In this document: in pieces, positions 52,089 through 63,448 of the stretch
Numbering within the stretch: the first letter of the stretch is position 1
How the letters are laid out: every line of letters begins with the position of its first letter
From: Chthonomonadaceae bacterium
GTDB lineage: Bacteria > Armatimonadota > Chthonomonadetes > Chthonomonadales > Chthonomonadaceae
DNA length: 64,000 nucleotides
Reading direction: 5' to 3'
NCBI GenBank assembly: GCA_027459665.1
Contig: DAIDHN010000009.1
Coordinates: 1 to 64,000, forward strand
Notes under the pieces: model-generated
Seen by the model: only the letters and a program-made list of their open reading frames with translations
Databases searched by the model: none
What the model was told of the DNA's origin: nothing
Position numbers and translations under genes: made by a program

Positions 52089-54135
52089 GAGTGACCTCGT
52101 GAGAGTGGGAAGGAAGCGCCTGAGGAGAAATTTCCTCCATCAGCGCATCATCCACCTGCAGCTCCTGCATATTGTGCAGATAATAGCGTACATTGGTTAC
52201 CACTACATCCTTGCGGCTGAGCAGCGCAAGTTTCAGGCGTGCTGCACTCTGGCCATGCAGAAAAAAGTGCCATTTTTTGCTGGGCACAAACTCTGGTATC
52301 ACCACGGTAATGGTGTGTGCATCTCTCTCCAGCCTAACGGCGTCAAGGTATCGCATGATCGGCTCGACCAGAGTTCGGTAGGGAGAGTGAATGATGATCA
52401 ACGGCACGTCATGCGCAAACACTTCCCAGCGTTCTTTCAGGCGCGGTTCTTCTTCTGTGTTGATGCATATGTGCAGTCCTCGGCAGTCGGAGGAGAGAGA
52501 CCTGGCATATTCCAGGGCAGGCATCACTCCCCTGTGCAGATGAGGCACAAGTACCAGCACAGTGTTTTTGTAGGGCTTGTCGGGGGGAATGTAGTCTTTT
52601 AGCCGCAGCTGTGCTGCTACCTCCAGGTAGTGCCTTTGAATAAGGGTGAACACAAACACCATCATAATCACCAGGATAATTACTACATATGCGCCTTCCA
52701 TAAACTTTTCTACTGCTATATCCATCAGTACAAGACCAGTAGCGCAGGCTCCTATGCCGTTGATGAGCGCTTTGATGCGCCAACCCTTCACCTTGCAGCG
52801 TTTCCAGTGCACAACCATTCCGCTTTGAGAAAGGGTGAATGCCGTGAATACTCCAATTGCATAGAAGGGAATGAGCGCATCTACATTGCCGTGTTTGTAG
52901 ATGATGAGTATAATGGCGGAAACGCCCAGAATGAGTATGCCGTTGGTGAACACCAGTTTGTCGCCCAGGTTGGACATTTGCTTGGGCATAAAGCCGTCTT
53001 TGGCAAGAATGGAGGAGAGGCGGGGAAAGTCTGCAAAGCTGGTGTTTGCTGCAAGCACAAGTACTGCAGCAGTGAGGAACTGTGTGAGGTAGTAGCCAAC
53101 AGAGAGCGCCCCTGTTTTGCCGAAGATAGCGCCTGATATCTGGTCTATAACGGCATCTGCAGTTTGCCCGTTTGCCTCCCAGTACACTACCTTAAGGTGC
53201 ATTGCCAGCCAGGAAATGCCGAGGAATATGCTGCCCAGTATAATGCCCATGTAGATAAGCGTGATGGCAGCGTTGTGCGATTTCGGCTCTTTGAAGGCTG
53301 GTATGCCATTGGAGACTGCCTCTGTGCCCGTCATTGCCGAGCAGCCGTTTGCAAATGCGCGAAGCAGCACCACCAGGCCAAAGGTTTCTGCCGCCTGCTT
53401 AGGGCCATAATTATGGTTTACGTACTGCGGGTGAATGTGCAGATGGAAAAGCGGACCAAAAATGCCCAGCAAAATCATTACGTAACACATTACCACGAAG
53501 CCGTAGGTAAAGATGGCAAAAAGAGAACCCGATTCTTTTAGCCCGCGCAGGTTTGCGGCTGTGAGCAGAAGCGTGAACAGAATACACCACGGCACCAGCA
53601 GATTGAAATGAAACATCTGAAAAATGCCAGGCAGCCCGCCGAGGTTTTGCACTCCTGAGGCAATAGAAACTGCCACCGTAAGTATATAGTCGATGAGCAG
53701 TGCGGCAGCTGCAATGAGACCTGGAAATTTGCCCAGATTGTCTTTTGAAACTATGTAGGAACCGCCGCCATTGGGATAGCCGTGAATAGTTTGCCAGTAG
53801 GAAATTACCACAATAGTAAGAAGCAGTACTACAAGACCAGTGAGCAGCAGTGTATAGAAAGTATAAGGGCTGGTTTGACTGTAGAGAGGTTTACCTGCAT
53901 ATACTGCAGCGCCAAGAAAGAGAATGATTTCCTGGGTGGCGTATGCAACAGAGGAGATTGCATCTGAGGCGAAAACCGGCAGGGCCAGCACCCGGTTGAG
54001 CAGGGTGTGCTCTGCATGGTCGCTTGAGATGGGTTTGCCCATCAGCAGCCGCATCAGAAAGCCGAACCAGGTTACACGTTTGGAAACTTCTGGAACCAGT
54101 TTTGACTGGGCTTGTGTGTTTAATGGATCCTGCAC
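52078..54135 (-). CDS. APC superfamily permease, KimA-like (potassium/amino-acid transporter)
   Basis: A 685-residue membrane protein with about twelve helices and a C-terminal cytoplasmic tail of about 180 residues. SSDHAEHTLLNRVLALPVFA with SDAISSVAYATQEIILFLG, and GYPNGGGSYIVSKDNLGKFP with LLIDYILTVAVSIASG, match the KimA (YdaO) subgroup of the APC superfamily. B. subtilis KimA is a high-affinity potassium importer inhibited by c-di-AMP; other relatives move amino acids. Potassium import is therefore likely but unproven. It is followed by the STAS-Usp gene. I could not identify a ydaO (c-di-AMP) riboswitch in its leader. Confidence 0.85.
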   Translation of the reverse strand: MQDPLNTQAQSKLVPEVSKRVTWFGFLMRLLMGKPISSDHAEHTLLNRVLALPVFASDAISSVAYATQEIILFLGAAVYAGKPLYSQTSPYTFYTLLLTGLVVLLLTIVVISYWQTIHGYPNGGGSYIVSKDNLGKFPGLIAAAALLIDYILTVAVSIASGVQNLGGLPGIFQMFHFNLLVPWCILFTLLLTAANLRGLKESGSLFAIFTYGFVVMCYVMILLGIFGPLFHLHIHPQYVNHNYGPKQAAETFGLVVLLRAFANGCSAMTGTEAVSNGIPAFKEPKSHNAAITLIYMGIILGSIFLGISWLAMHLKVVYWEANGQTADAVIDQISGAIFGKTGALSVGYYLTQFLTAAVLVLAANTSFADFPRLSSILAKDGFMPKQMSNLGDKLVFTNGILILGVSAIILIIYKHGNVDALIPFYAIGVFTAFTLSQSGMVVHWKRCKVKGWRIKALINGIGACATGLVLMDIAVEKFMEGAYVVIILVIMMVFVFTLIQRHYLEVAAQLRLKDYIPPDKPYKNTVLVLVPHLHRGVMPALEYARSLSSDCRGLHICINTEEEPRLKERWEVFAHDVPLIIIHSPYRTLVEPIMRYLDAVRLERDAHTITVVIPEFVPSKKWHFFLHGQSAARLKLALLSRKDVVVTNVRYYLHNMQELQVDDALMEEISPQALPSHSHEVTHDH

Positions 54136-56143
<2,008 letters not shown>

Positions 56144-56156
56144 GTGCTCGCTCTTT

Positions 56157-56936
56157 TCATGGGTTTGGTCCGACGCCCCGTGCCAGAAAGCCTCCATCCA
56201 CTGGCAGCAGAACTCCTGTGGTGAATGAGGCAGCGGGTGAAGAGAGGTAAACTGCCGCGCCGGCTATCTCTTCTGCTCTGCCGAAGCGCGCCAGGGGGGT
56301 ATGGTTTTGCAGCCATTGTCCCCGCGGGGTGTTTTCAACCAGGTTTTTGTTGAGCGGGGTAGGAAACACCCCAGGAATGAGGGCATTTACCCGAATGTTG
56401 TACTGGGCAAGATCATTGGCCAAAGAACGGGTAAGCTGGGAGACAGCCGCCTTGCTTACTCCGTAGGAGGTAACTTCAGAAAAACCGGCTTCACCTGAGA
56501 GGCTGGATATATTAAGAATAGAGCCGCCTCCATGTGCCTTCATTTGGCGTGCTGCAATTTGGCAGCAGAGAAAAACACCGGTAAGGTTTACTCGTAAAAC
56601 CTCTTCCCATTCCTGCAGGGTTACTTCGAGCGGGTCTTTTTTCTGAATGATGCCAGCTGCATTCACAAGAATATCCAGGGGAGGGAATGTTTCGGCGAGG
56701 TGTTGAAACGCCGTCTGAATAGAGTCTGCACTGCCGACATCCATTACAATTCCCATATGCTCAGGGCCAGTATTGTGCAGCAGGGCCAGCGTGGCATCTA
56801 TGTTCTCCTGCTTACGCGAGGCAACGCATACCCTGGCACCGCTTTGGGCGAGGGCAAGGGCAATTGCCTGCCCTAAACCACTGGTTCCTCCCACTACCAG
56901 CGCGTGCCTGCCGTCGAGTTGAAAGCCCTGATACAT
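56157..56936 (-). CDS. Short-chain dehydrogenase/reductase (gluconate 5-dehydrogenase-like)
   Basis: A 259-residue classical SDR. The cofactor motif is GGTSGLGQAIALAL, the NAG-like motif is DILVNAAGIIQK, and the active-site tetrad includes ILNISSLSGEAGF and Y-GVSKAAVSQLTR (YGVSK). VRVNALIPGVFPTPLNKNLV fits the gluconate 5-dehydrogenase / 2-deoxy-D-gluconate 3-dehydrogenase type. It lies 23 bases after ccmF and 13 before the zinc dehydrogenase, with which it probably acts on a sugar acid. Confidence 0.85.
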   Translation of the reverse strand: MYQGFQLDGRHALVVGGTSGLGQAIALALAQSGARVCVASRKQENIDATLALLHNTGPEHMGIVMDVGSADSIQTAFQHLAETFPPLDILVNAAGIIQKKDPLEVTLQEWEEVLRVNLTGVFLCCQIAARQMKAHGGGSILNISSLSGEAGFSEVTSYGVSKAAVSQLTRSLANDLAQYNIRVNALIPGVFPTPLNKNLVENTPRGQWLQNHTPLARFGRAEEIAGAAVYLSSPAASFTTGVLLPVDGGFLARGVGPNP

Positions 56937-56959
56937 ACTGCTGTCTCCTGTTCAGACGG

Positions 56960-59452
56960 TCAGGCCGTTTTGTGGGCTGTTTTTCTGCTGCCTGCTTCTT
57001 GCAGTCTGTTTTCACGCAGTCTGTTCATCATGGCGATCAGGGTGCCCAGCACCGTAATCAGTACTCCCAGCCAAACCAGGTTTACCCAGGGCTTGTAGGT
57101 AATAGAAAGCGGTACATTCCATGTGCCTGGCATGCCGGGCAGGCTGAACAGCAGCTGCGCCTGATGAGTGCCTGCATTCAGGGCATTCAGAATGACTACA
57201 CCGGGTCTGCCTTGCGAGTCGTTGAGGTGTGGAATGGTTTCATTGACTTTGAGGATGATGGGCTGGCCATCGTCGTTGGTGATAGGGTGTCCCTGTCCAT
57301 CCTTGTACCACTGCATTCCCGGGTCTGCAACCACTATCTTGTTTTGCGGGGTTTTCAGCCCCAGCTCTGCCGCCATAAAGTTGAGCGGGTCGATGATAGG
57401 TTTGTAGTAGAACACCGTGTAGGGGCCAAGCTGTGCGCTGGAGCGGGGCGAGAGTTTGACTTCGTACATGGAGAGAGCCGGCTGGCTGGCCAGCGCCACA
57501 TAGAGGTCGTGCCCCATATACTTCATAATAGAGGGCCAGAACATGGTGTCGGGGTTGCCCATGCTTTCTTCATTTAGGCCGGGTCGCGGCACATACCAGC
57601 GCGGCTGCATGAGAAAGGTTTGTGCGTCACCCTGTTCTTCACCTGCAATGGAGGCCCCTGGGGGTGTGACGCGCAAAACCACCCGGTTGGTGGCATCGTA
57701 TTCAGGGTCGATGGGTCTGGCAGCGGGCGGTTTGCCAGTCATGCCTACAAACTGAAAGGTGTATCCGAATACAGTGCGCGGGCCATCTCCCTCTTTCAGG
57801 GTAATGATCTGCGTGCGTTCGAAGGTATTTGAGACCAGTACGCCGATGAGCAGTACGCCTATGCCTACATGGGCTATCCAGCCTCCTGCCCCCAGCGGTT
57901 TTTTTCGGAATACTCTGTAGGCAAGCATGGCATTGGAGAGCGCTGCCAAGAAGCCGAGCGTGCAGAGAAGCACGATGGCCACCCGCTGCACAGCGGGGTT
58001 GATCCAGTTGTGCATGGTTCCCTGGTACACGGCAGGAGCCATTATGTTGAACAGTTTGTGCTGTGCGCTTTGCACCTGAAAGAGCATGAAGAAGCCAAAC
58101 AGTACCGAAAGCAGCCAGGGCGCCAGCATTTTGCGCCGGAATGTATCTGGGTCGGTGCGCCGCCATGCAAGCCAGGGTACGCAGCCCATGAGAATGGTGA
58201 CGGGCACCATGAGCGGAATCATGACTTTATTGTAGAATGAAGCCTGCGGCGCCATGGGCGGGCGGTGCAGCCAGCTGAGGAACAGGGGGGTGGTGGAACC
58301 GAGTGTTATCACCCCGCAGGCAAGCAGCATAAACAGCACTGCCAGGAAGAATGCAAAGTCTCGTGAGAGCAGGTTGTCTCCGGTTGCGCTGGTTTTTGGA
58401 ATTTCTCGCAGTCTCCAAAGCCAAAGCCCCAGCCCCACTACGCCATAGCCGATGAGCATGGCCACCATGAGAACCAGCCCGCTTTTACTGATGTCGTCGA
58501 AAGCATGCACAGAAAGCAGCTGCCCATTGGGGCCTTTAGAGGCGAGCGCCCCCGATCTGGTGAGGAAGGTGCCAACCAGAAACAGCCAGAAGCCAAGCAA
58601 GCCAAGCAGAATGCTGCTGCGCTTCATGTTGCCCCTCGCTTTTTGCACATGCAGTGCATGCACCAGGGCAGTAATGGCCAGCCAGGGGAAGAATGAGGCA
58701 TTTTCCACCGGGTCCCATGCCCAGAAGCCATGCCATCCAAGAGTTTCGTAGGCCCAGTATCCACCCATAAAAAGCCCCAGGCCAAGCACAGCGCAGGTAA
58801 GCAGCGCATAGGGAAACACCAGCTCTGCCCAGCCATCGTAGTCGCGCCGTATCAGTGCCGCAGCTGCATAGGAAAACGAGATTGCCAGCGAGGCAAAACC
58901 GAAAAATATGGTAGGCGGATGAATGGTCATCCAATAGTTTTGCAGCGAGGGGTTTAGGCCAAGCCCTTCCTGCGGAATGCCGGGCATGCCTGGGTGCACC
59001 TTGAGAAAGAGCAGGTAAGGAGACTGTTTAATAAGAATGGCGCATAGAAAGCCTATTACGCTGACAAGAAACGGCATCACGGTGTTTTCGTAGCTGCGCG
59101 ACCTGCGCATCACCACAAAGCCCAGCACCGCAGTCCAGAACGCCCAGAGAAGGAAGCTTCCTTCCTGCCCCGACCATGTTGCCGCGAAGCGGAACCAGTG
59201 GTTGTAGAGTTCGTTGCTGGTGTGCTGTACAGCGTAATCGTACTGATATTCCCGGTGGTAAACGATATTGGCCAGGGTGCCCATGGCGGTAAATACCGAG
59301 AGTGCAGCCGCTGCATAAAAGGCGCGGCCGAGAATGATGAGCAGGTTTTTGCGTGCCTCCATGCGGTGCGAGAGTGCGTATGCCAGTAGAGAGAGCACTG
59401 CTGCAAAAACGCCTGTCCACACTGCAATACTGCCTGCTGCACCCGGGGTCAT
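56960..59452 (-). CDS. ccmF: Cytochrome c-type biogenesis protein CcmF
   Basis: An 830-residue membrane protein that delivers heme from CcmE to apocytochrome c. The tryptophan-rich WWD motif is in GWHGFWAWDPVENASFFPWL, and conserved histidines sit in NPSLQNYWMTIHPPTIFFGF and RPPMAPQ-like segments. About fourteen membrane helices are followed by a large periplasmic C-terminal part (about 200 residues), which makes it longer than the usual 630-660 residues. It overlaps ccmE (ATGA). No ccmG or ccmH follows. Confidence 0.94.
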   Translation of the reverse strand: MTPGAAGSIAVWTGVFAAVLSLLAYALSHRMEARKNLLIILGRAFYAAAALSVFTAMGTLANIVYHREYQYDYAVQHTSNELYNHWFRFAATWSGQEGSFLLWAFWTAVLGFVVMRRSRSYENTVMPFLVSVIGFLCAILIKQSPYLLFLKVHPGMPGIPQEGLGLNPSLQNYWMTIHPPTIFFGFASLAISFSYAAAALIRRDYDGWAELVFPYALLTCAVLGLGLFMGGYWAYETLGWHGFWAWDPVENASFFPWLAITALVHALHVQKARGNMKRSSILLGLLGFWLFLVGTFLTRSGALASKGPNGQLLSVHAFDDISKSGLVLMVAMLIGYGVVGLGLWLWRLREIPKTSATGDNLLSRDFAFFLAVLFMLLACGVITLGSTTPLFLSWLHRPPMAPQASFYNKVMIPLMVPVTILMGCVPWLAWRRTDPDTFRRKMLAPWLLSVLFGFFMLFQVQSAQHKLFNIMAPAVYQGTMHNWINPAVQRVAIVLLCTLGFLAALSNAMLAYRVFRKKPLGAGGWIAHVGIGVLLIGVLVSNTFERTQIITLKEGDGPRTVFGYTFQFVGMTGKPPAARPIDPEYDATNRVVLRVTPPGASIAGEEQGDAQTFLMQPRWYVPRPGLNEESMGNPDTMFWPSIMKYMGHDLYVALASQPALSMYEVKLSPRSSAQLGPYTVFYYKPIIDPLNFMAAELGLKTPQNKIVVADPGMQWYKDGQGHPITNDDGQPIILKVNETIPHLNDSQGRPGVVILNALNAGTHQAQLLFSLPGMPGTWNVPLSITYKPWVNLVWLGVLITVLGTLIAMMNRLRENRLQEAGSRKTAHKTA

Positions 59453-59871
59453 ACTTTTGCTCCTGTGCCTGCGTGTATGTTGTGGCGCAGACCTTTTTCG
59501 TCATCGTATTTGGAGGGGCATTTAACCACCATGCTGTCTGATACAAAAATGGGTGTGCCGCTGCTGCCCCGTTCTACAATGCCAGAGGCGGCTGTTTCGG
59601 GGGCTGTGTCGAAGCTTTCAGGTTTTGCACCATGGTATACCACTTCAATCTGATCGTTGTTTTTGTCTTGCAGCATAAAAATCAAAGCATGCTGGCGATC
59701 GCTCCAGCGCACTGTGTTGTGCAAAATTTTGCCGCGAACCTGTACGCGTTCTCCCATCTGTTCTGCCTGATGTATGTCTACATAAGGGGTCATAGAGCTG
59801 CTGAAGGCCCACAGCGTAAAACCCATGGCTACGCTTACAGCCAGCAGACCGATGAGTACTGCCTTGTTCAT
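59449..59871 (-). CDS. ccmE: Cytochrome c maturation heme chaperone CcmE, CXXXY variant
   Basis: A 140-residue membrane-anchored OB-fold heme chaperone. An N-terminal helix (residues 5-22) precedes the beta domain (VQVRGKILHNTVRW, DQIEVVYHGAKPESF). Where most CcmE have HXXXY, this protein has CPSKY: C118 to Y122. This CXXXY form is known from archaea and some Desulfovibrio. The heme-binding cysteine would replace the usual His. The ATG at 59871 overlaps the ccmD stop. Its end overlaps ccmF. Confidence 0.93.
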   Translation of the reverse strand: MNKAVLIGLLAVSVAMGFTLWAFSSSMTPYVDIHQAEQMGERVQVRGKILHNTVRWSDRQHALIFMLQDKNNDQIEVVYHGAKPESFDTAPETAASGIVERGSSGTPIFVSDSMVVKCPSKYDDEKGLRHNIHAGTGAKV

Positions 59872-60005
59872 AACGAATCGTTTCCTTCCTCCTCCTGCTC
59901 TGCCTGCCTGAGGCTTCTGTCTATCATAAGCAGATAGAAGAAGACCCCAAACCAGACCAGCAGCGGAACAGCCATAACAAACATAAGAATTATACGGTGA
60001 CTCAT
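59868..60005 (-). CDS. ccmD: Heme exporter subunit CcmD (short)
   Basis: A 45-residue protein between ccmC and ccmE: MSHRIILMFVMAVPLLVWFG, one membrane helix, then YLLMIDRSLRQAEQEEE. Size, single helix, charged C-terminus, and location match CcmD, the subunit that joins CcmE to the CcmABC complex. The start overlaps nothing; the stop overlaps ccmE as ATGA. Sequence similarity alone would be too low to name it. Confidence 0.85.
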   Translation of the reverse strand: MSHRIILMFVMAVPLLVWFGVFFYLLMIDRSLRQAEQEEEGNDSL

Positions 60006-60007
60006 GG

Positions 60008-60775
60008 TCAGTATTTCTCCGAGATGCGCCGCAGCGCACGTTCTTTTCTTAGCGCAAGAATACGCAGTGATCTTACTCTCAGCTGCATGAGCCAGATAAA
60101 AAGCAGTGTAAAAGCAGCAAAAGAGGGATAGAGCACCATTTTATAGGTGATGCTGGTCATGCGCGGGTCGGTAAGCGTGGTGGTTGGGTGCATGGTTGCC
60201 AGAATGCGCGGCACTACCCAAATAAGAAACTGCGCGGGCACCAGTGCAACTATTGTGTAGACAGCGCTAAGACGGGCTTTTTTTTCGGGTGAGCGCGACA
60301 GCCCAGTGCGCAGCAGCAGGTAAGAGGCATAGAGCAGCAGCATAATTACAATAGAGGTTTCGCGCGGGTCCCAGTTCCAAAAGCTTCCCCATTGTATGCC
60401 TGCGAATATACTGCCGGTAAGAGTGCAAAGAATGCAGAAAAGGAAACCCAGTTCCATGGCGGCAGCAGAATACCAGTCATCTTTCAGCGATTTTCTATGC
60501 GATGAATAGAGGTATCGAACGGCATAGCACATGCCTGCAAAGTAGGCGACAGAGGAGAGTACAGCGCAGGGAACATGAAAGAAAATCACTCGTGCCGCCA
60601 CACCCTTTTCGGCGAATCCAATTGCTCCGTGCGCAATAGCGAATGCGCCGTAGATTACGTAAGCCATAAGCAGACCAGCCGTATATTTCCACCATGCTCC
60701 CTGCAGTTTTGCTGCAGATTTTGTTTGAGCAGGCATATTTGGCCTGAACTGCGCCCGTTTTTGCAGTGAAGTCAT
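60008..60775 (-). CDS. ccmC: Heme transporter CcmC
   Basis: A 255-residue membrane protein with six helices. The WWD heme-handling motif is WGSFWNWDPRETSIVIMLLL, with a conserved His in VIFFHVPCAV. It presents heme to CcmE. It is directly adjacent to ccmB (no gap, TGAATG) and just before ccmD. Confidence 0.93.
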   Translation of the reverse strand: MTSLQKRAQFRPNMPAQTKSAAKLQGAWWKYTAGLLMAYVIYGAFAIAHGAIGFAEKGVAARVIFFHVPCAVLSSVAYFAGMCYAVRYLYSSHRKSLKDDWYSAAAMELGFLFCILCTLTGSIFAGIQWGSFWNWDPRETSIVIMLLLYASYLLLRTGLSRSPEKKARLSAVYTIVALVPAQFLIWVVPRILATMHPTTTLTDPRMTSITYKMVLYPSFAAFTLLFIWLMQLRVRSLRILALRKERALRRISEKY

Positions 60776-61498
60776 TCAGTCATCCCAGATAAAATGGAAG
60801 AGCATGGCTGAGAGAGCAACAATCATTACCCCGAAGCTCACCAGCCCCCCCACATCTTTTACGATAGAAATCGGCGTCGCATTACCTGCGTAGCAGAGAT
60901 GCGCAGCCTGCATAAGCAGTATCAAAAACACTACCAGAATTGGGAGGCCGATGGCTCCAAAAAGCGCTCCTGAAGATTTAGCTTTCGCTGCCAGCGCTGC
61001 CACCACGGTGGCAACCGATCCCAAACCGAAGCATCCTCCTATCATTATAGGAAAAAATAAAATCAACCTGCCGGTATTCATACCGGTTAAAAGCATGTAG
61101 GCAGGCGTGATGACCAGCATCATGGCGGCCAAAGTGGTAAGGTTGAACAGTAGTTTACCTGCATATACAGCTTCTGCGCTCATGTAAAGCCTGAGGGCAA
61201 GTGAAGTACCGCTTTCTTCCTCATGCACAAACGGGTGGGCAAGGCCGGTGAAGGCAGCAAAGCAGAGCAGGGTCCAGAGCAGAGCCATTTTGCCGGCATC
61301 ATCCCATGCGGGCTTGAGTCTGCCAAGAGCATCCCGGTACTCAACGCCTTTTACAGAGAGCATGGAGAGAGCAATGAGCAGCAGTGCAGAGAGCGCAAAG
61401 ACCCCCATAGAACCGGTTGCGACCCTTGTGCGCATTTCTGCACGGATGTCTTTTTTCCAGAGTGCGGCGGCCTGTTTGTGCCAGGGCATGCTGTTCAT
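60776..61498 (-). CDS. ccmB: Heme exporter permease CcmB
   Basis: A 240-residue membrane protein with six helices, the permease of the CcmAB ABC transporter. FTGLAHPFVHEEESGTSLAL and GAIGLPILVVFLILLMQAAH are typical. Its ATG overlaps the ccmA stop (ATGA). Confidence 0.9.
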   Translation of the reverse strand: MNSMPWHKQAAALWKKDIRAEMRTRVATGSMGVFALSALLLIALSMLSVKGVEYRDALGRLKPAWDDAGKMALLWTLLCFAAFTGLAHPFVHEEESGTSLALRLYMSAEAVYAGKLLFNLTTLAAMMLVITPAYMLLTGMNTGRLILFFPIMIGGCFGLGSVATVVAALAAKAKSSGALFGAIGLPILVVFLILLMQAAHLCYAGNATPISIVKDVGGLVSFGVMIVALSAMLFHFIWDD

Positions 61499-62115
61499 AC
61501 GGCATTCACGCAGATTTTTTCATCTCCCCACAGTTCCTCATCAGGCTCATTGGTTGCCAGCAGCGCTATGCCTTTCCTGTTTCTTACCTCCTGCAGCGCC
61601 TCCTGCAGTATTTCTGCGCCCGACCTGTCAAGATTTGTACCAGGTTCATCCAGCAGTAGAAGCATGGGTTCGCCCAGCTGCGCCACTGCGATCTTAAGCC
61701 GCTGCTTCATGCCCGAAGAATAGTCGGCATACCGGTCTCTGCCTCTTCCTTTCAGGCCCACCTTTTCCAGCGCACTGCGCAGAAATGCATTGTCGGGCTG
61801 CAATCCTCGCAGCCTGGCATAAAATGCCAGGTTTTCTGCCCCGGTAAATTCGGAGTAGAGCGCCATTTCGGGCGAAACATATCCTGTGGTCATTTTTCGC
61901 TGCGCTCCTGTTACAGCCTCGCTGGTCTGGTAAAGCAGCGCACTGCCTTCCCAGGGAAGCAGCAGGTCTGCGGCGATTCGCAGAAGCGTAGATTTGCCTG
62001 CTCCGTTTGGCCCAGTCACAATGGTTACACTTCCTTCTGCTGCAGTGTGCTCGATGCCGCGAAACAGAACTCGTGCGCCGTACCGATGTCCCAAATTGTG
62101 CAGATGCAGCTTCAA
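61495..62115 (-). CDS. ccmA: ABC transporter ATPase CcmA
   Basis: A 206-residue ABC ATPase. Walker A is GPNGAGKST (residues 35-43), the signature is YSSGMKQRLKIAVA, and Walker B is LLLLDEPGTNL. It powers release of heme-loaded CcmE from CcmC. It is the first gene of a ccmABCDEF operon. Confidence 0.92.
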   Translation of the reverse strand: MKLHLHNLGHRYGARVLFRGIEHTAAEGSVTIVTGPNGAGKSTLLRIAADLLLPWEGSALLYQTSEAVTGAQRKMTTGYVSPEMALYSEFTGAENLAFYARLRGLQPDNAFLRSALEKVGLKGRGRDRYADYSSGMKQRLKIAVAQLGEPMLLLLDEPGTNLDRSGAEILQEALQEVRNRKGIALLATNEPDEELWGDEKICVNAV

Positions 62116-62305
62116 TGGGCTTTGCAGTCTTCCTTCATTTCTGAAGACACTCCCTCCCTGTAGTATGTTACAGGTTTTTGCTGTTGAAAATTATACCTTT
62201 TCGTTTATTGTGCAGTGCGGGTAAATGGAAAGAAGAGGCAGGCATTTTGCATATGCAGGCAGTGCGCACGACTTTTGTGCTGCACAGTGAGGGGATGCGT
62301 GAGGT

Positions 62306-62329
62306 GGGGCGGATGCTGAAATCCGCCCC
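62306..62329 (-). terminator. Hairpin terminator after the cytochrome c gene
   Basis: GGGGCGGAT and ATCCGCCCC form a nine-pair GC stem around GCTGAA. It lies past the stop of the minus-strand cytochrome gene and before ccmA. No T-run. Confidence 0.5.
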
Positions 62330-62383
62330 GCAGCGCCATGCAGAACCGGTGTGGAGATGCGTGGCATAGTTACGCCGGCTTGT

Positions 62384-63070
62384 TTAGGGCTGGAACAGTT
62401 CGTTGCCAGATGGGTAGGCAGGTATGACGGCTGGCCCTACAGCAGCGGCTGTGTAGCTGCTGGCCCAAAAGTCTGGCGGCCCCTGGCTTGCAGGCACTGT
62501 GTTTGAAACCGCAGTGATGCCATGTTTCAGGTAGGCAATGATTTGCCACAGCTGCGTATCGGAAAGATGCCGAATAGACGGCCATGGCATGGGAGGAGCC
62601 AGGTAATGGGGAGTTGCCGGGAAGTTGCCCTGGCCAGGAGTAGTGGACGTAATGGTTACATCTGGAGTAGCTGCAGGGTCGAGGCCATACTTGAGGGCAT
62701 TGTATATCTGGTTGTCAGAGTACTTGCCTATACCTGTAGTTGTATCGGGAGTGAGGTTTGCTGCATAGGTTGCGAACGGTCCAATCTGGTATGCTCCTGG
62801 CCCGGTGCCTCCCGATGCTCCAATGAAACCAGCCATCCAGTGCGTATCAGCCGGATTGTCTACCCCTCTATTGTGGCAGTCGGTACAGCCGAATGAGGTA
62901 ACTACAGCCTGCCCTTGCTGCACTTGTGCAAGAGTTGCCTTGCTGGCAGGCAGCCCGGAACTTGCTGTACTGCTGGATCCGCCGCCGCATCCTGCCGCTG
63001 CCAGTGCAATAGCTGCAATTGGAAGAAGGTAGATGCCTGGCCACAAAATCTGTTTGTACCTGATGTGCAT
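62384..63070 (-). CDS. Cytochrome c lipoprotein (single heme)
   Basis: A 228-residue protein with a lipobox ending in Cys28 (IALAAAGC), a Ser/Gly-rich linker, then one heme site C62-T-D-C65-H66 in FGCTDCHNRG. A candidate axial Met lies in PPMPWPSIRHLSD. The rest is Pro/Thr/Gly-rich. It should be held on the periplasmic side of a membrane and pass electrons. The ATG at 63070 has GGAG five bases upstream. The consensus promoter upstream and the adjacent ccm operon and Rieske gene suit a shared respiratory role. Confidence 0.88.
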   Translation of the reverse strand: MHIRYKQILWPGIYLLPIAAIALAAAGCGGGSSSTASSGLPASKATLAQVQQGQAVVTSFGCTDCHNRGVDNPADTHWMAGFIGASGGTGPGAYQIGPFATYAANLTPDTTTGIGKYSDNQIYNALKYGLDPAATPDVTITSTTPGQGNFPATPHYLAPPMPWPSIRHLSDTQLWQIIAYLKHGITAVSNTVPASQGPPDFWASSYTAAAVGPAVIPAYPSGNELFQP

Positions 63071-63448
63071 AATTACTCCATTGGTTGGGGAAGTAGAATT
63101 TGAAAAAAACTGCATCTGCCTGCCTGTACAAGGATTAGGTTCAGCTGTTTTCATTCCCTAAATTGAATTATAAACGTAAATGAAAATTAAGTCAATCATA
63201 TTAGTATTAAATTATTTATAGTTTGCGTGTTATTTATTGCACATATGCAAAAAACAGAGGGCGGCGATATTCTTTTGTGAACAACTGGAGGGCAGGCGCA
63301 GAAAGTATGCAAAATCCGTCGGTTGGCGTAAAACATGCTTTGTTTTCTGTCACACTTGTGCGAGGCAGCGAGTATACTTTTATTGTTTGCGTTGTGATGA
63401 GAGGCTGGTACCTCTCACATAGACACTGTTACCAAGGGAGACCCAAAC
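63071..63448. other. Divergent intergenic region, AT-rich
   Basis: This gap separates the cytochrome c (minus) and Rieske (plus) genes. It holds the minus-strand promoter described separately, and TATACT near 63373 that could be a -10 for the Rieske gene, though no -35 fits. Confidence 0.6.
63167..63195 (-). promoter_or_regulatory. Near-consensus promoter of the cytochrome c gene
   Basis: TTGACT and TATAAT on the minus strand with a 17-base spacer, about 97 bases before the ATG. Confidence 0.8.
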
